Part shown: piece by piece, positions 16,866 to 24,800 of the stretch
Numbering within the stretch: position 1 is the stretch's first letter
Layout: every line of letters begins with the position of its first letter
NCBI RefSeq assembly: GCF_000411255.1
Contig: NZ_KE150412.1
Coordinates: 1,024,645-1,088,644, forward strand
From: Paenibacillus sp. HGH0039
Lineage (GTDB): Bacteria > Bacillota > Bacilli > Paenibacillales > NBRC-103111
Direction of reading: 5' to 3'
DNA length: 64,000 bases
The notes under the pieces: generated by a model
What the model saw: only the letters and a program-made list of their open reading frames with translations
Databases searched by the model: none
Told to the model about the DNA's origin: nothing
Program-made: the position numbers and the translations under genes

Positions 16866-16991
16866 GTCCTCACTCCGTTGATGATGTTATTGGCCTAGAA
16901 ATAGCATATCCAAAAAGACATTCACTTATTTGTAGGCCAACACGGTCAGCAGAATTTTTCATAAAAAAGCATCGAGGTGCGCAATTTACAC

Positions 16992-17522
16992 CTATTCGTT
17001 ATCTTCATCGGGTACTTCCCGTTCTACTTCATCCCTGCTTCTATGGGCGATTCTTCCCGATGCGGCCGAGGCTATGGCGGCTACGAGATCGTCCAGGAAG
17101 GTATGCACCGCGCCGCCGGTCTTTGTATCCAGCCGTTTGATCAATCCGGTCTTTTCCTTGTCCAGATAACCGAATGTCGTGATGGCAATGCTGCCGTAGC
17201 CGAAAACGGAACCGATCGCAAGCGTTTCGTCGCATCCGAATAAACTCTCATCCGTGTCCAGAATGGTTTGGAGCGGTTCTGTAAGCTTTTTCTGCTCGGC
17301 CAGCATATCCAGCTCGGTTCCCACCAGAATCGCGTGCTGAAGCTCTCTTTTGCCCAATACGGCCTGAATGGACTGCATACACGTATCCATCGATAAACCG
17401 GGATGATAGGGCGCCTGCATGGCGTATACGATCTCTGCGATGTCTTCCAGACTCGCTCCCCGGTCTGCCAGCCTTTGCATAACGACTTTTTTAATTTCCC
17501 GGCTGTGAACTTGTCGTTTCAC
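16992..17522 (-). CDS. yutG: Phosphatidylglycerophosphatase A family protein, YutG
   Basis: A 176-residue protein closely resembling Bacillus YutG over its whole length: YHPGLSMDTCMQSIQAVLGKREL, ELDMLAEQKKL, ETLAIGSVFGYGSIAITTFGYLDK (in part) and GGAVHTFLDDLVAAIASAASGRIAHR. The family is named after PgpA, which removes the terminal phosphate of phosphatidylglycerophosphate; the Firmicute members are soluble and lack the membrane helices of the proteobacterial enzyme, so activity is inferred. ATG 17522 follows GGGGAG. The last 15 residues are an acidic and basic tail (EVEREVPDEDNE). Confidence 0.85.
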   Translation of the reverse strand: MKRQVHSREIKKVVMQRLADRGASLEDIAEIVYAMQAPYHPGLSMDTCMQSIQAVLGKRELQHAILVGTELDMLAEQKKLTEPLQTILDTDESLFGCDETLAIGSVFGYGSIAITTFGYLDKEKTGLIKRLDTKTGGAVHTFLDDLVAAIASAASGRIAHRSRDEVEREVPDEDNE

Positions 17523-17620
17523 GGTCTTCTCCCCTTAAACTTCCACGATATGTTCAGTATATGACTTCACACATTTTCGGGTATGGGCGTACGCGGACAA
17601 TGAATCGTCTTAAAATGAAA

Positions 17621-17649
17621 TTGTGAGCGGGATACAAACACGGTATAAT
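17621..17649 (+). promoter_or_regulatory. Sigma-A promoter of yjcG
   Basis: TTGTGA, 17-base spacer, perfect TATAAT, 38 bases before the start codon. Confidence 0.65.
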
Positions 17650-17686
17650 AAGAACTAGTCGACCATAATTTAGGGAGGGATTCCAT

Positions 17687-18199
17687 ATGATGTACGGCAT
17701 CGCCATTCTTCCATCCGCAGAGATTAAGGAATTTGCCAACAGTTATAGAAAAAGGTTCGATCCTTATTATAGGGTGATTTCGCCCCACATTACGGTTCGT
17801 GAAAAAGAAGAATGGACCGAAGAGCAGCTTCAGGCTGCCATCAGTCATTTGGAAGATCTGAGCCGCACCGTGTCTCCATTCCAGCTTACGTTCAACCGGT
17901 TCAGTTCTTATTTTCCGGTTAACAACGTTATTTACCTGGCACTGGAACAAGTGGAACCGGTCATCGATCTTCACGACAACCTTTGTACGGGCCCTCTCGT
18001 GGATACGGAAAAAGCTTACAACTATCATCCCCATCTGACCATCGGACAGAAATTGGGAGCCGATGAGCTGCATGACGTACTGGCCAGTGTAAAAAACACG
18101 CCGGTGGATTTTTCCTTCAATGTGGACAGTATTCAACTGCTCGGAAAACAGGAAAACGGCGAATGGTCCGTTATCCGCTCATTCCCGCTTCAAGGGTAA
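17687..18199 (+). CDS. yjcG: YjcG family 2H phosphoesterase-like protein
   Basis: A 170-residue protein of the 2H phosphoesterase (2'-5' RNA ligase-like) superfamily, equal in size to Bacillus YjcG. The two catalytic HxT motifs are SPHITVRE (His34) and YHPHLTIGQ (His about 115). The physiological substrate in Firmicutes is not established. ATG 17687 follows GGGAGGG. It has its own promoter and a strong terminator. Confidence 0.87.
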   Translation: MMYGIAILPSAEIKEFANSYRKRFDPYYRVISPHITVREKEEWTEEQLQAAISHLEDLSRTVSPFQLTFNRFSSYFPVNNVIYLALEQVEPVIDLHDNLCTGPLVDTEKAYNYHPHLTIGQKLGADELHDVLASVKNTPVDFSFNVDSIQLLGKQENGEWSVIRSFPLQG

Positions 18200-18212
18200 T
18201 GAATGCTTCAAT

Positions 18213-18251
18213 AAAAAAAGGCCTTCCGGATTAACCGGAAAGGCCTTTTTT
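18213..18251 (+). terminator. Terminator of yjcG
   Basis: AAAAAAGGCCTTCCGG / CCGGAAAGGCCTTTTTT hairpin; also suitable for the opposite strand. Confidence 0.92.
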
Positions 18252-18322
18252 AGGTGATGTGCGGCGGAAAGAGCCGCCATAACTCGCGCGGCTCCGTCTG
18301 AAGCAGTTGCCGAGCTCTTCAA

Positions 18323-20092
18323 CTACTGTTTAAACGTAGTCAGAAGACGCTTCGCCGTCTCGCCTTTATCATTGACGAAGGATTCGTAGACTTTGATCAT
18401 TACCGGGTAATCCAACTGCATGGATTCCGCACCAAAATTAATGGTGTTGGAGCCTTTTTGCAATTTGTTTTCCCCGACAAACGGACTTTTGACCGAGTTT
18501 ATAAGAGTACCGCCGTTATCGTACAAGTCAAACTGAAGCTGGGAGAACGTACGGTCAATGAGTACATCTTTTTCCTGCTCAATGTCCAGAGAAAGCTTCA
18601 GACGATAATTATAATTCTGCTGTTGATTAAACATCGCCGAAATTTCCCAGTTATTCACTTTCACCGTCAAAGGATACAGTTTCAGTTCATCCTTCGATTC
18701 CGGTTGCGGTTGAAGGTTAACGCTGTAGGCCGTCAGAAGAGATTTATACGAAGCTACCGGCGTTGCAGGTGCTGGCGAAGCCGCTTCAGCAGCGAACAAC
18801 CCATAAGTCTCATACAAGGCCATTTTAAGCCCTTCTCCCGTTTCAGAAGCCGGCAGTACATAAGAGTAAGTTACGACATGGGATGCGTTTGGAAGTACGC
18901 GCTGAGATGTCTTTTCCTGTCTGTTTCCGTTGTACGTATAACCGTCTCTGCTGACGAGATCTGTTGCGAATCCTGGAACATCCAAAGGGTTACCGGATTT
19001 ATTGGTCAGTTTAAATTTGGCGATGGCGGTTTTAAAACCGTCTTCATCATTTTGCTGCATGTGAAGTTCCACAAGGGAAACATCCAGGTTCGGGTGAATC
19101 GTCTCGTTGAGCGGGTCCATTTTCATGGAGGCACCGAAAGCGTAAACTCCCTGAACCGGCAGGGCATCGGCCTGCTTAGCCGGCAGCATAATATGAACGC
19201 GGCCTACGCTGTACATGACCGGCTTCTCCTGCGCGTCAATGTATTTCTCCGCGGTGACCACATTTAAAGATTGCAGCTCTGTGTTCAGTTCCGTAGGTAT
19301 AACAAAGTGAATGTACTTCTTTTCGCCCGGTTCCAGAGTTAGCGTGGCGTCGGATGGGTTGCTGTCGTAAGTCTGGAGGCCGCTTTTGCCTTCCAGAGCA
19401 ATGTTCGGAAGGGCTTGACGCTTGGTCGACGGGTTCGTTACGAGCATCTGAACGACCGAGTTCGTTTTCGTTCCGACCGTATCGCGGCTGATACTCGTTG
19501 TTTTGAATTCGAGCGGCGTTTGCAAAGAAGGAATGGTGAAAGCTTCTCCCCATTTCTTCACGGAAGCGGAAGGAATTTCAGACGTTTCCGTTCCGTTCCA
19601 CACAAGATCGCTCACAGGTACGCTGAGCTGGAGCGTTTCTTTTTTCGGATACACGTAAACATCGATGTCTACCCAGCGAAGCTCGCTTAGTTCTACGCCT
19701 TCTCCGCTGTCAACCGTCGCCAGGTAGCTAAGCTCAACCTGGGATTTGGGCTGAATGGAGCGCGGGCTTCCCAGACTTGCCTGCAAGCGGAGTTCCACGC
19801 CGTCTTTCGTTTTCATGCGCACTTCGTACTCGGGTACGCGTACAACTTTCGAACTGGTGTTTTTCATGCGGACAACGGCACCCAGACGGGTTCCGTCGGC
19901 TGTTTTTTCGTTTAAGACACTTTTCATTTCGACTTGCAGATCGTTCGTTAATTTATAAGCGGTCGGCGCTGAAGCCGATGCTTGTGCGGGTGCTGGCTTC
20001 CCCGGTTCTGCCGCAAGTGCCGGAACGGCGCTTGCGAGCAGAGCGGCAGACAGAAAGACGGACGATACGGTAGTTTTCCATTGGCTCTTCAC
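18323..20092 (-). CDS. Secreted multi-module protein A of the RND locus
   Basis: A 589-residue exported protein. Residues 2-27 are a signal peptide ending PALAAEP; a Pro/Ala-rich linker follows. The rest reads as three similar beta-rich modules of about 120 residues (near 45-170, 185-320, 325-440) and a C-terminal domain (about 455-589). Repeated elements are a strand with MKNTS or TNKSG, then VPEYEVRMKTKDG-type strands, then xPxSxxxLSY. The same elements occur in the larger protein encoded at 24801-26933. No catalytic motif was seen; binding or scaffold use at the cell surface is inference. GTG 20092 was chosen because GGAGGAG lies six bases before it; the ATG at 20107 is the alternative. 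It follows the adaptor gene by 26 bases, so it is the last gene of the RND operon. Confidence 0.72.
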   Translation of the reverse strand: MKSQWKTTVSSVFLSAALLASAVPALAAEPGKPAPAQASASAPTAYKLTNDLQVEMKSVLNEKTADGTRLGAVVRMKNTSSKVVRVPEYEVRMKTKDGVELRLQASLGSPRSIQPKSQVELSYLATVDSGEGVELSELRWVDIDVYVYPKKETLQLSVPVSDLVWNGTETSEIPSASVKKWGEAFTIPSLQTPLEFKTTSISRDTVGTKTNSVVQMLVTNPSTKRQALPNIALEGKSGLQTYDSNPSDATLTLEPGEKKYIHFVIPTELNTELQSLNVVTAEKYIDAQEKPVMYSVGRVHIMLPAKQADALPVQGVYAFGASMKMDPLNETIHPNLDVSLVELHMQQNDEDGFKTAIAKFKLTNKSGNPLDVPGFATDLVSRDGYTYNGNRQEKTSQRVLPNASHVVTYSYVLPASETGEGLKMALYETYGLFAAEAASPAPATPVASYKSLLTAYSVNLQPQPESKDELKLYPLTVKVNNWEISAMFNQQQNYNYRLKLSLDIEQEKDVLIDRTFSQLQFDLYDNGGTLINSVKSPFVGENKLQKGSNTINFGAESMQLDYPVMIKVYESFVNDKGETAKRLLTTFKQ

Positions 20093-20118
20093 GGTATTCT
20101 CCTCCATGTGTACCTTTG

Positions 20119-21387
20119 TTAGTTAGCTGCGGCTGCTGTCGTGACTTTTTCTTTATCTTTCAGCTGATGCTGACCGGAAATGACGATCTGCTCGTTTTCG
20201 CTTACGCCGGAAATCACTTCCTGCATCGTTTCCTTCAAACGGCCGAGCTGGATTTTGCGTTTCTCAACGGTATCCCCGTTCAGAACGAAGACAAATGAGT
20301 CGCTGCCTTCTCTCACGATACTAAGCGTCGGGATAGCCGCCACTGTCTGCTCCGCCTCATCGGTCAGCTGAATCTGAACTTTCTGTCCGGGCTTCAGCTT
20401 TTGGTCGGCGTTTGAAACTTCCAGCTCCAGCGTGTAAGCTTTCGTCTGTGAATCCAGCACATCGGAAATATACTTAATCGGCGCTTTCGTTAATTCCGTC
20501 GTGCCAGGCACATAGAAATTCAGCTCTTTCTTGTCGCGCACCAGATTAACGGCTTCTTCCGTCAAATCGGCCTTGATCAGGATCGGATTCAGCTGCTGGA
20601 TGACTCCGGCTTTAAATCCTTGCCCGACCGTCATCCCCGCCTCAACCGGGAAGTCCGTAAGCACTCCGCTTACAGGTGCTTTCACTTCCGTATTTCCCAG
20701 CTCGCGTTCCGCTTTCTTGACAGACAGGCCGGACGTTTCGATCGCTACTTGAGCAGCAGCGAGCGAATCCGTATTGTCCAGCGTTTTGCGCTTCTGCTTC
20801 AGGGTGCTGAGATCAAGCTTGAGGCTGTTGAGCTTTGTTTCCTCCTGCTCCAGCTGGATCTTCGTTACAGTGCCCTCATCGTAATCGTTACGTATCTTAT
20901 TAAAATTCTTCTCGGCATCCCGGATTCCCTGCTCCGCTTTTACGATGTTGTTATCGAGGTCCGTCTTCGCGTTGGCCAGCTCTTCCTTAGCCTGCTTCAA
21001 CTGGGCCTGGGCGCTCTTGATGCCAAGCTGCCCCTGTTCCTTCTGCAGCTGCAGATCGGAAGGGTCAATGCGGAACAGAAGCTCTCCCTTTTTGACCATG
21101 TCGCCTCTCTTTTTGTAGACCTGCTGAACGTCTCCGCCTGCTTTCGAAATAACTTCCAATTGAACGGAAGAGATGACATTGGCAACCTGCTCAAGCGGGT
21201 CCGATATTTTTTCTTTCGTCACCTTGACGGTCTTTACGGTCTTAATCTGAGATTCCTGGCCCTGTGTAGTGTCCTGCGGACCAGCCAGCGGTTTGTTCGA
21301 ACAGCCGACGGCCAAGGCCGTAGTAAGGGCGACAATGCCTACCAGTTTCGTGCTCTGCTTTACGATCGTAGCTAAAGGACGTTTCAT
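20119..21387 (-). CDS. RND efflux adaptor (membrane fusion protein), lipoprotein
   Basis: A 422-residue HlyD/MFP-type adaptor. The lipoprotein signal ends LAVGC (Cys about 29). Order of domains: a first beta part with IGSAGGDVQQVYKKRGDMVKKGE-like lipoyl half (VISKAGGDVQQVYKKRGD), a long coiled coil from about 130 to 230 (QLKQAKEELANAKTDLD, LEQEETKLNSLKLDL), the second lipoyl half VKAPVSGVLTDFPVEAGM, then beta-barrel and membrane-proximal domains. Such proteins join a permease to the cell envelope; in Gram-positive bacteria no outer-membrane channel exists. ATG 21387 follows GGAGAG. It lies 31 bases after the RND permease gene. Confidence 0.9.
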   Translation of the reverse strand: MKRPLATIVKQSTKLVGIVALTTALAVGCSNKPLAGPQDTTQGQESQIKTVKTVKVTKEKISDPLEQVANVISSVQLEVISKAGGDVQQVYKKRGDMVKKGELLFRIDPSDLQLQKEQGQLGIKSAQAQLKQAKEELANAKTDLDNNIVKAEQGIRDAEKNFNKIRNDYDEGTVTKIQLEQEETKLNSLKLDLSTLKQKRKTLDNTDSLAAAQVAIETSGLSVKKAERELGNTEVKAPVSGVLTDFPVEAGMTVGQGFKAGVIQQLNPILIKADLTEEAVNLVRDKKELNFYVPGTTELTKAPIKYISDVLDSQTKAYTLELEVSNADQKLKPGQKVQIQLTDEAEQTVAAIPTLSIVREGSDSFVFVLNGDTVEKRKIQLGRLKETMQEVISGVSENEQIVISGQHQLKDKEKVTTAAAAN

Positions 21388-21418
21388 CAGTTGTACTCTC
21401 CTCTTCTCTTTGCTTGAC

Positions 21419-24400
21419 TCAGGATTTTGCCGCAGGGACCGTATCCACCTTATTTTTCTTTGGTTTACGGTGGAACGCGTTCGAACTTCTGCGTTTAAAG
21501 GATTCAATCAATTCATAAATGATAGGTACGACAACTAGCGTAAGTACTGTAGAAGTGACAAGCCCGCCGATAACGACGACCGCCAATCCTTTGGAAATAA
21601 TGGTCCCTTTGGACAAACCGAGCGCAAGCGGCATAAGCGCAAACACAGTCGCTCCCGCGGTCATAATGATGGGACGAAGACGAGTTAACCCCGCACTGAT
21701 AAGGGATTCCCTGACCTCGACTCCCTGCTCGCGCAGCTGTTGTACCCGGTCGATCAGAACGATCGCGTTCGTCACGACGATTCCGATCAGCATCAGGAAT
21801 CCGATGAGAGAAGTAATATTGAGCGATTCTCCCGTGACCAGGAGGCCGAACAATCCGCCGATGACCGCCAGCGGCAGCGAGAACAGAATGGCAAAAGGAG
21901 CGCTGGCGTTCCCGAACGCGAGAACCATGACCAGATAGACGATAAAGATGGACGCGCCCATGGCAGCGAACATTTCCGAGAACCCGGAAGCGATATCGTC
22001 GGATACCCCTTTGACCTCACGGTTTACGCCGGCAGGAAGCTCCAGCGCATTCAATTCTGCAGCCACCTTGCCGCTGACTCCGCCTTTATCCGCACTTTTG
22101 ATCTTGGCCGTTACTTTCAGCGTTTGGGTCTGATTTTCACGGGTAATGGCTGTAGGAGCCTCAATCTGCGTGATCTTGGCGATTTCATTCAGTTGGACCG
22201 TCTGACCCGTCGGTGATTTCAGCAGGAACGTGCCGATTTTATTCACCGAATTTTTATACTGGGGATCAAGCTCCACTTTGGTCTCATAAGTAACGTTATC
22301 AAACTTCAAGTCGCCGAGTTTGCTGACTCCGATCCAAGAGTTAACCATTTCAAGCACCTGGGCGGAGCTCAGTCCGTACAAACGCGCTTTGTTCTGGTCA
22401 ACCGTGACTTCGACTTCCGTCTTGGAATCGCTGAGGCTGTCCTTGACTTCGTACAGATCGGGGAATTCTTTCATTTTCTCTTTAACCTGGGCGGCCGCCT
22501 GCTTCAGATACAGCATGTCGTCGCCTTTCAGGGAGTAAGAGAAATCCGTGCTGCCTCCGCCGGCGCCCGCGGCAATCAGTGAACCGTCGACCTCGGAGCC
22601 TTTGGGAAGTTCGTATAAGATTTTCTCTTTGTAAGCTTTGAAGACCTGCTCGGCGTTGCTGTTTTCGTTCGCTTCGGTAAACATCATCGCCCGGTAAGGC
22701 GCTACATCCTTGCTGAATGCGTAGCCCACCATTGACTCATTGTATGTAAACTGCGGATTACCCGAAGCGTCTTTCGCTTCCCTCATCATTTGCTCAAGCT
22801 GCTTGGACTTTTCATCCATCGTCTCGATCGATGTGTCGTTCGGCATCTTAATCTGGAAAATCATCTGCCGTGCCGACTGATCCTCCGGCATGTACGTTAC
22901 GGCAAGCTGCGGTACGATCAACACCAGCGAGGCAATGAAGAGAATTCCGGAGAACAAAAGTGTCTTGATCCGGTTGTTCAGGGACCATTCCAACACTCTT
23001 TTGTAAACAAGCGCAAATTTGCCGACATGATTCTCGTCGTGGTTGCCGAGTTTTTTGCTTTTCAGCACCAGCAGTTTCGCCAGCATCGGAATGACCGTTA
23101 GCGCAACGAGAAGCGAAGAAAGAAGCGCAACGACCAGCGTAAGGGCGAATGGACGGAACACTTCGCCGATAACTCCGCTAACAAATGCAATCGGACCGAA
23201 TACGCCGACGGTTGTAATCGTCGAAGAGGTAATCGCCGAGGCTACTTGAGCGGTCGCCAGCTTGATGACGGATTCTCCGCGTTCCTGGGCTTTCTGAAGC
23301 TGGCTGTAAATATTTTCGATGACCACGATACTGTCATCCACGACGCGTCCGACCGCAATAGCCATACCGCCGAGTGTCATGATATTGAGTGAAATATTAA
23401 GCGGCACCATCATCAAGAGCGTAATTAGGATGGATAATGGAATCGAGACCAAAACGATGAGGGTCATTCGAATATTTCTAAGGAAGAGCAAAATCATAAC
23501 CGAGGCAAGAAGGGCGCCCATGCCGCCTTCCTGCACCATGCCGTGGATCGATTTTTTGATTTCCACCGCCGAATTGTAGACGGTTTTGAATTTCACGCCC
23601 GGCAGCGTTTTCTCCCAGTTTGCCATCAAAGCGTCTGCTTCGTCCGCGAAGTTTACCGCGTTGGCCGACTTCGTTTTGTACAGCTGCACGCCGATAGCCG
23701 GTTTGCCGTCCAAACGGGTGATAAACTGGGATTCGCTGATGGCTTCGATTTTGCCGAGATCCTTAAGCTGGAGCACGCTGCCTTTCGGTGTTGTCAGCGT
23801 CAGGTTGTCAAGGCTGTAAATCGTGTCGATCTGGCCCGTCACCCGCACCATCTGGGTCGTACCGTTGAATTCAACGGTTCCTGCAGGACTCGCGGACAAG
23901 GCGGCCCGGATGCTGTTCGAGACATCCGTCGGCGTCAATCCATAGCTGTTGATCGTGTTTTCATTGAGCTTAATGGAAAGAGTCGCTTCCTGGTTGCCGA
24001 CGGAGTCGACATGGTCAATGCCTTTGATCGTGTTAAAGCCCGGTAGAATCGTGTCTTTGTAAATTTTATCAAGTTCCGCCTGGTTCATCCCGTCGTTGCC
24101 GTATACCCCCAAGTAATAAACCGGCTGGGATGAGAATCCTTCCGTCAGCACCTTAGGCTTCTCAGCCTGCTGCGGCAGCTTGACGTTCGAAACCAGCGCC
24201 TCAAGATCCTGCTTGGCATTCTTAGGCTTGATGTCCTGATCGAGTTCGATCGTAATTTGCGAATAATTATCGCTCGACGTAGACGATAAATTTTTGATGC
24301 CGTCAAAACCGGCGACCGCTTTCTCCAGCGGCTTTGTAACCTGGTCAAGCACATCTTTCGGCGGTGCCGTGTACTGGGTGGAAATGACCACCATCGGAAA

Positions 24401-24526
24401 CGAAATATCCGGCATGCTTTCCACCTTCAGTTTAGTCGTGGCGAAAATGCCGCCCGCAAATACCAGCAGCATAATAATAAAAAGCGCCGCCACGTTTTTC
24501 ATTGAAAAACTAGTCATTTTGTTCAT
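21419..24526 (-). CDS. RND efflux permease, AcrB/SwrC family
   Basis: A 1035-residue proton-driven exporter of the HAE1-type RND family, with the expected twelve membrane helices and two large extracytoplasmic loops (about residues 35-320 and 540-820). The proton-relay acidic pair lies in GRVVDDSIVVIENIY of helix 4, and the second half repeats the pattern with GIVVTNAIVLIDRV. The closest known Firmicute member is SwrC (YerP) of B. subtilis, which exports surfactin and is needed for swarming; sharing that role is inference. ATG 24526 follows GGAGGAG by eight bases. First gene of an operon with the adaptor and secreted protein A. Confidence 0.93.
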   Translation of the reverse strand: MNKMTSFSMKNVAALFIIMLLVFAGGIFATTKLKVESMPDISFPMVVISTQYTAPPKDVLDQVTKPLEKAVAGFDGIKNLSSTSSDNYSQITIELDQDIKPKNAKQDLEALVSNVKLPQQAEKPKVLTEGFSSQPVYYLGVYGNDGMNQAELDKIYKDTILPGFNTIKGIDHVDSVGNQEATLSIKLNENTINSYGLTPTDVSNSIRAALSASPAGTVEFNGTTQMVRVTGQIDTIYSLDNLTLTTPKGSVLQLKDLGKIEAISESQFITRLDGKPAIGVQLYKTKSANAVNFADEADALMANWEKTLPGVKFKTVYNSAVEIKKSIHGMVQEGGMGALLASVMILLFLRNIRMTLIVLVSIPLSILITLLMMVPLNISLNIMTLGGMAIAVGRVVDDSIVVIENIYSQLQKAQERGESVIKLATAQVASAITSSTITTVGVFGPIAFVSGVIGEVFRPFALTLVVALLSSLLVALTVIPMLAKLLVLKSKKLGNHDENHVGKFALVYKRVLEWSLNNRIKTLLFSGILFIASLVLIVPQLAVTYMPEDQSARQMIFQIKMPNDTSIETMDEKSKQLEQMMREAKDASGNPQFTYNESMVGYAFSKDVAPYRAMMFTEANENSNAEQVFKAYKEKILYELPKGSEVDGSLIAAGAGGGSTDFSYSLKGDDMLYLKQAAAQVKEKMKEFPDLYEVKDSLSDSKTEVEVTVDQNKARLYGLSSAQVLEMVNSWIGVSKLGDLKFDNVTYETKVELDPQYKNSVNKIGTFLLKSPTGQTVQLNEIAKITQIEAPTAITRENQTQTLKVTAKIKSADKGGVSGKVAAELNALELPAGVNREVKGVSDDIASGFSEMFAAMGASIFIVYLVMVLAFGNASAPFAILFSLPLAVIGGLFGLLVTGESLNITSLIGFLMLIGIVVTNAIVLIDRVQQLREQGVEVRESLISAGLTRLRPIIMTAGATVFALMPLALGLSKGTIISKGLAVVVIGGLVTSTVLTLVVVPIIYELIESFKRRSSNAFHRKPKKNKVDTVPAAKS

Positions 24527-24742
24527 CCACTCTACTCCTCCGCACCGATTGAACAATCTCTCTTGGAATTGGCAGCCATACCCATTCTTTCCCCATCATA
24601 AACGGTAAAGGTTAAAAAAATATAAACTGGCTTTATTTTTTTGCAATGATTTATTGCTCTGCTCTTTCTTCCCTTCACGCTGCCTCCTACCGTTTTGACG
24701 ACAAAAAAGAGGTGTCCACTTCAACAATTACGGATAAATGTG

Positions 24743-24772
24743 AAAAAAGTTCCATCCGGAGATGGAACTTTT
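24743..24772 (-). terminator. Terminator of secreted protein B gene
   Basis: Minus strand AAAAGTTCCATC / GATGGAACTTTTTT hairpin, 28 bases after the stop; separates protein B from the RND operon. Confidence 0.88.
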
Positions 24773-24800
24773 GCTGTAAAACCCTCAATTATCGATATAA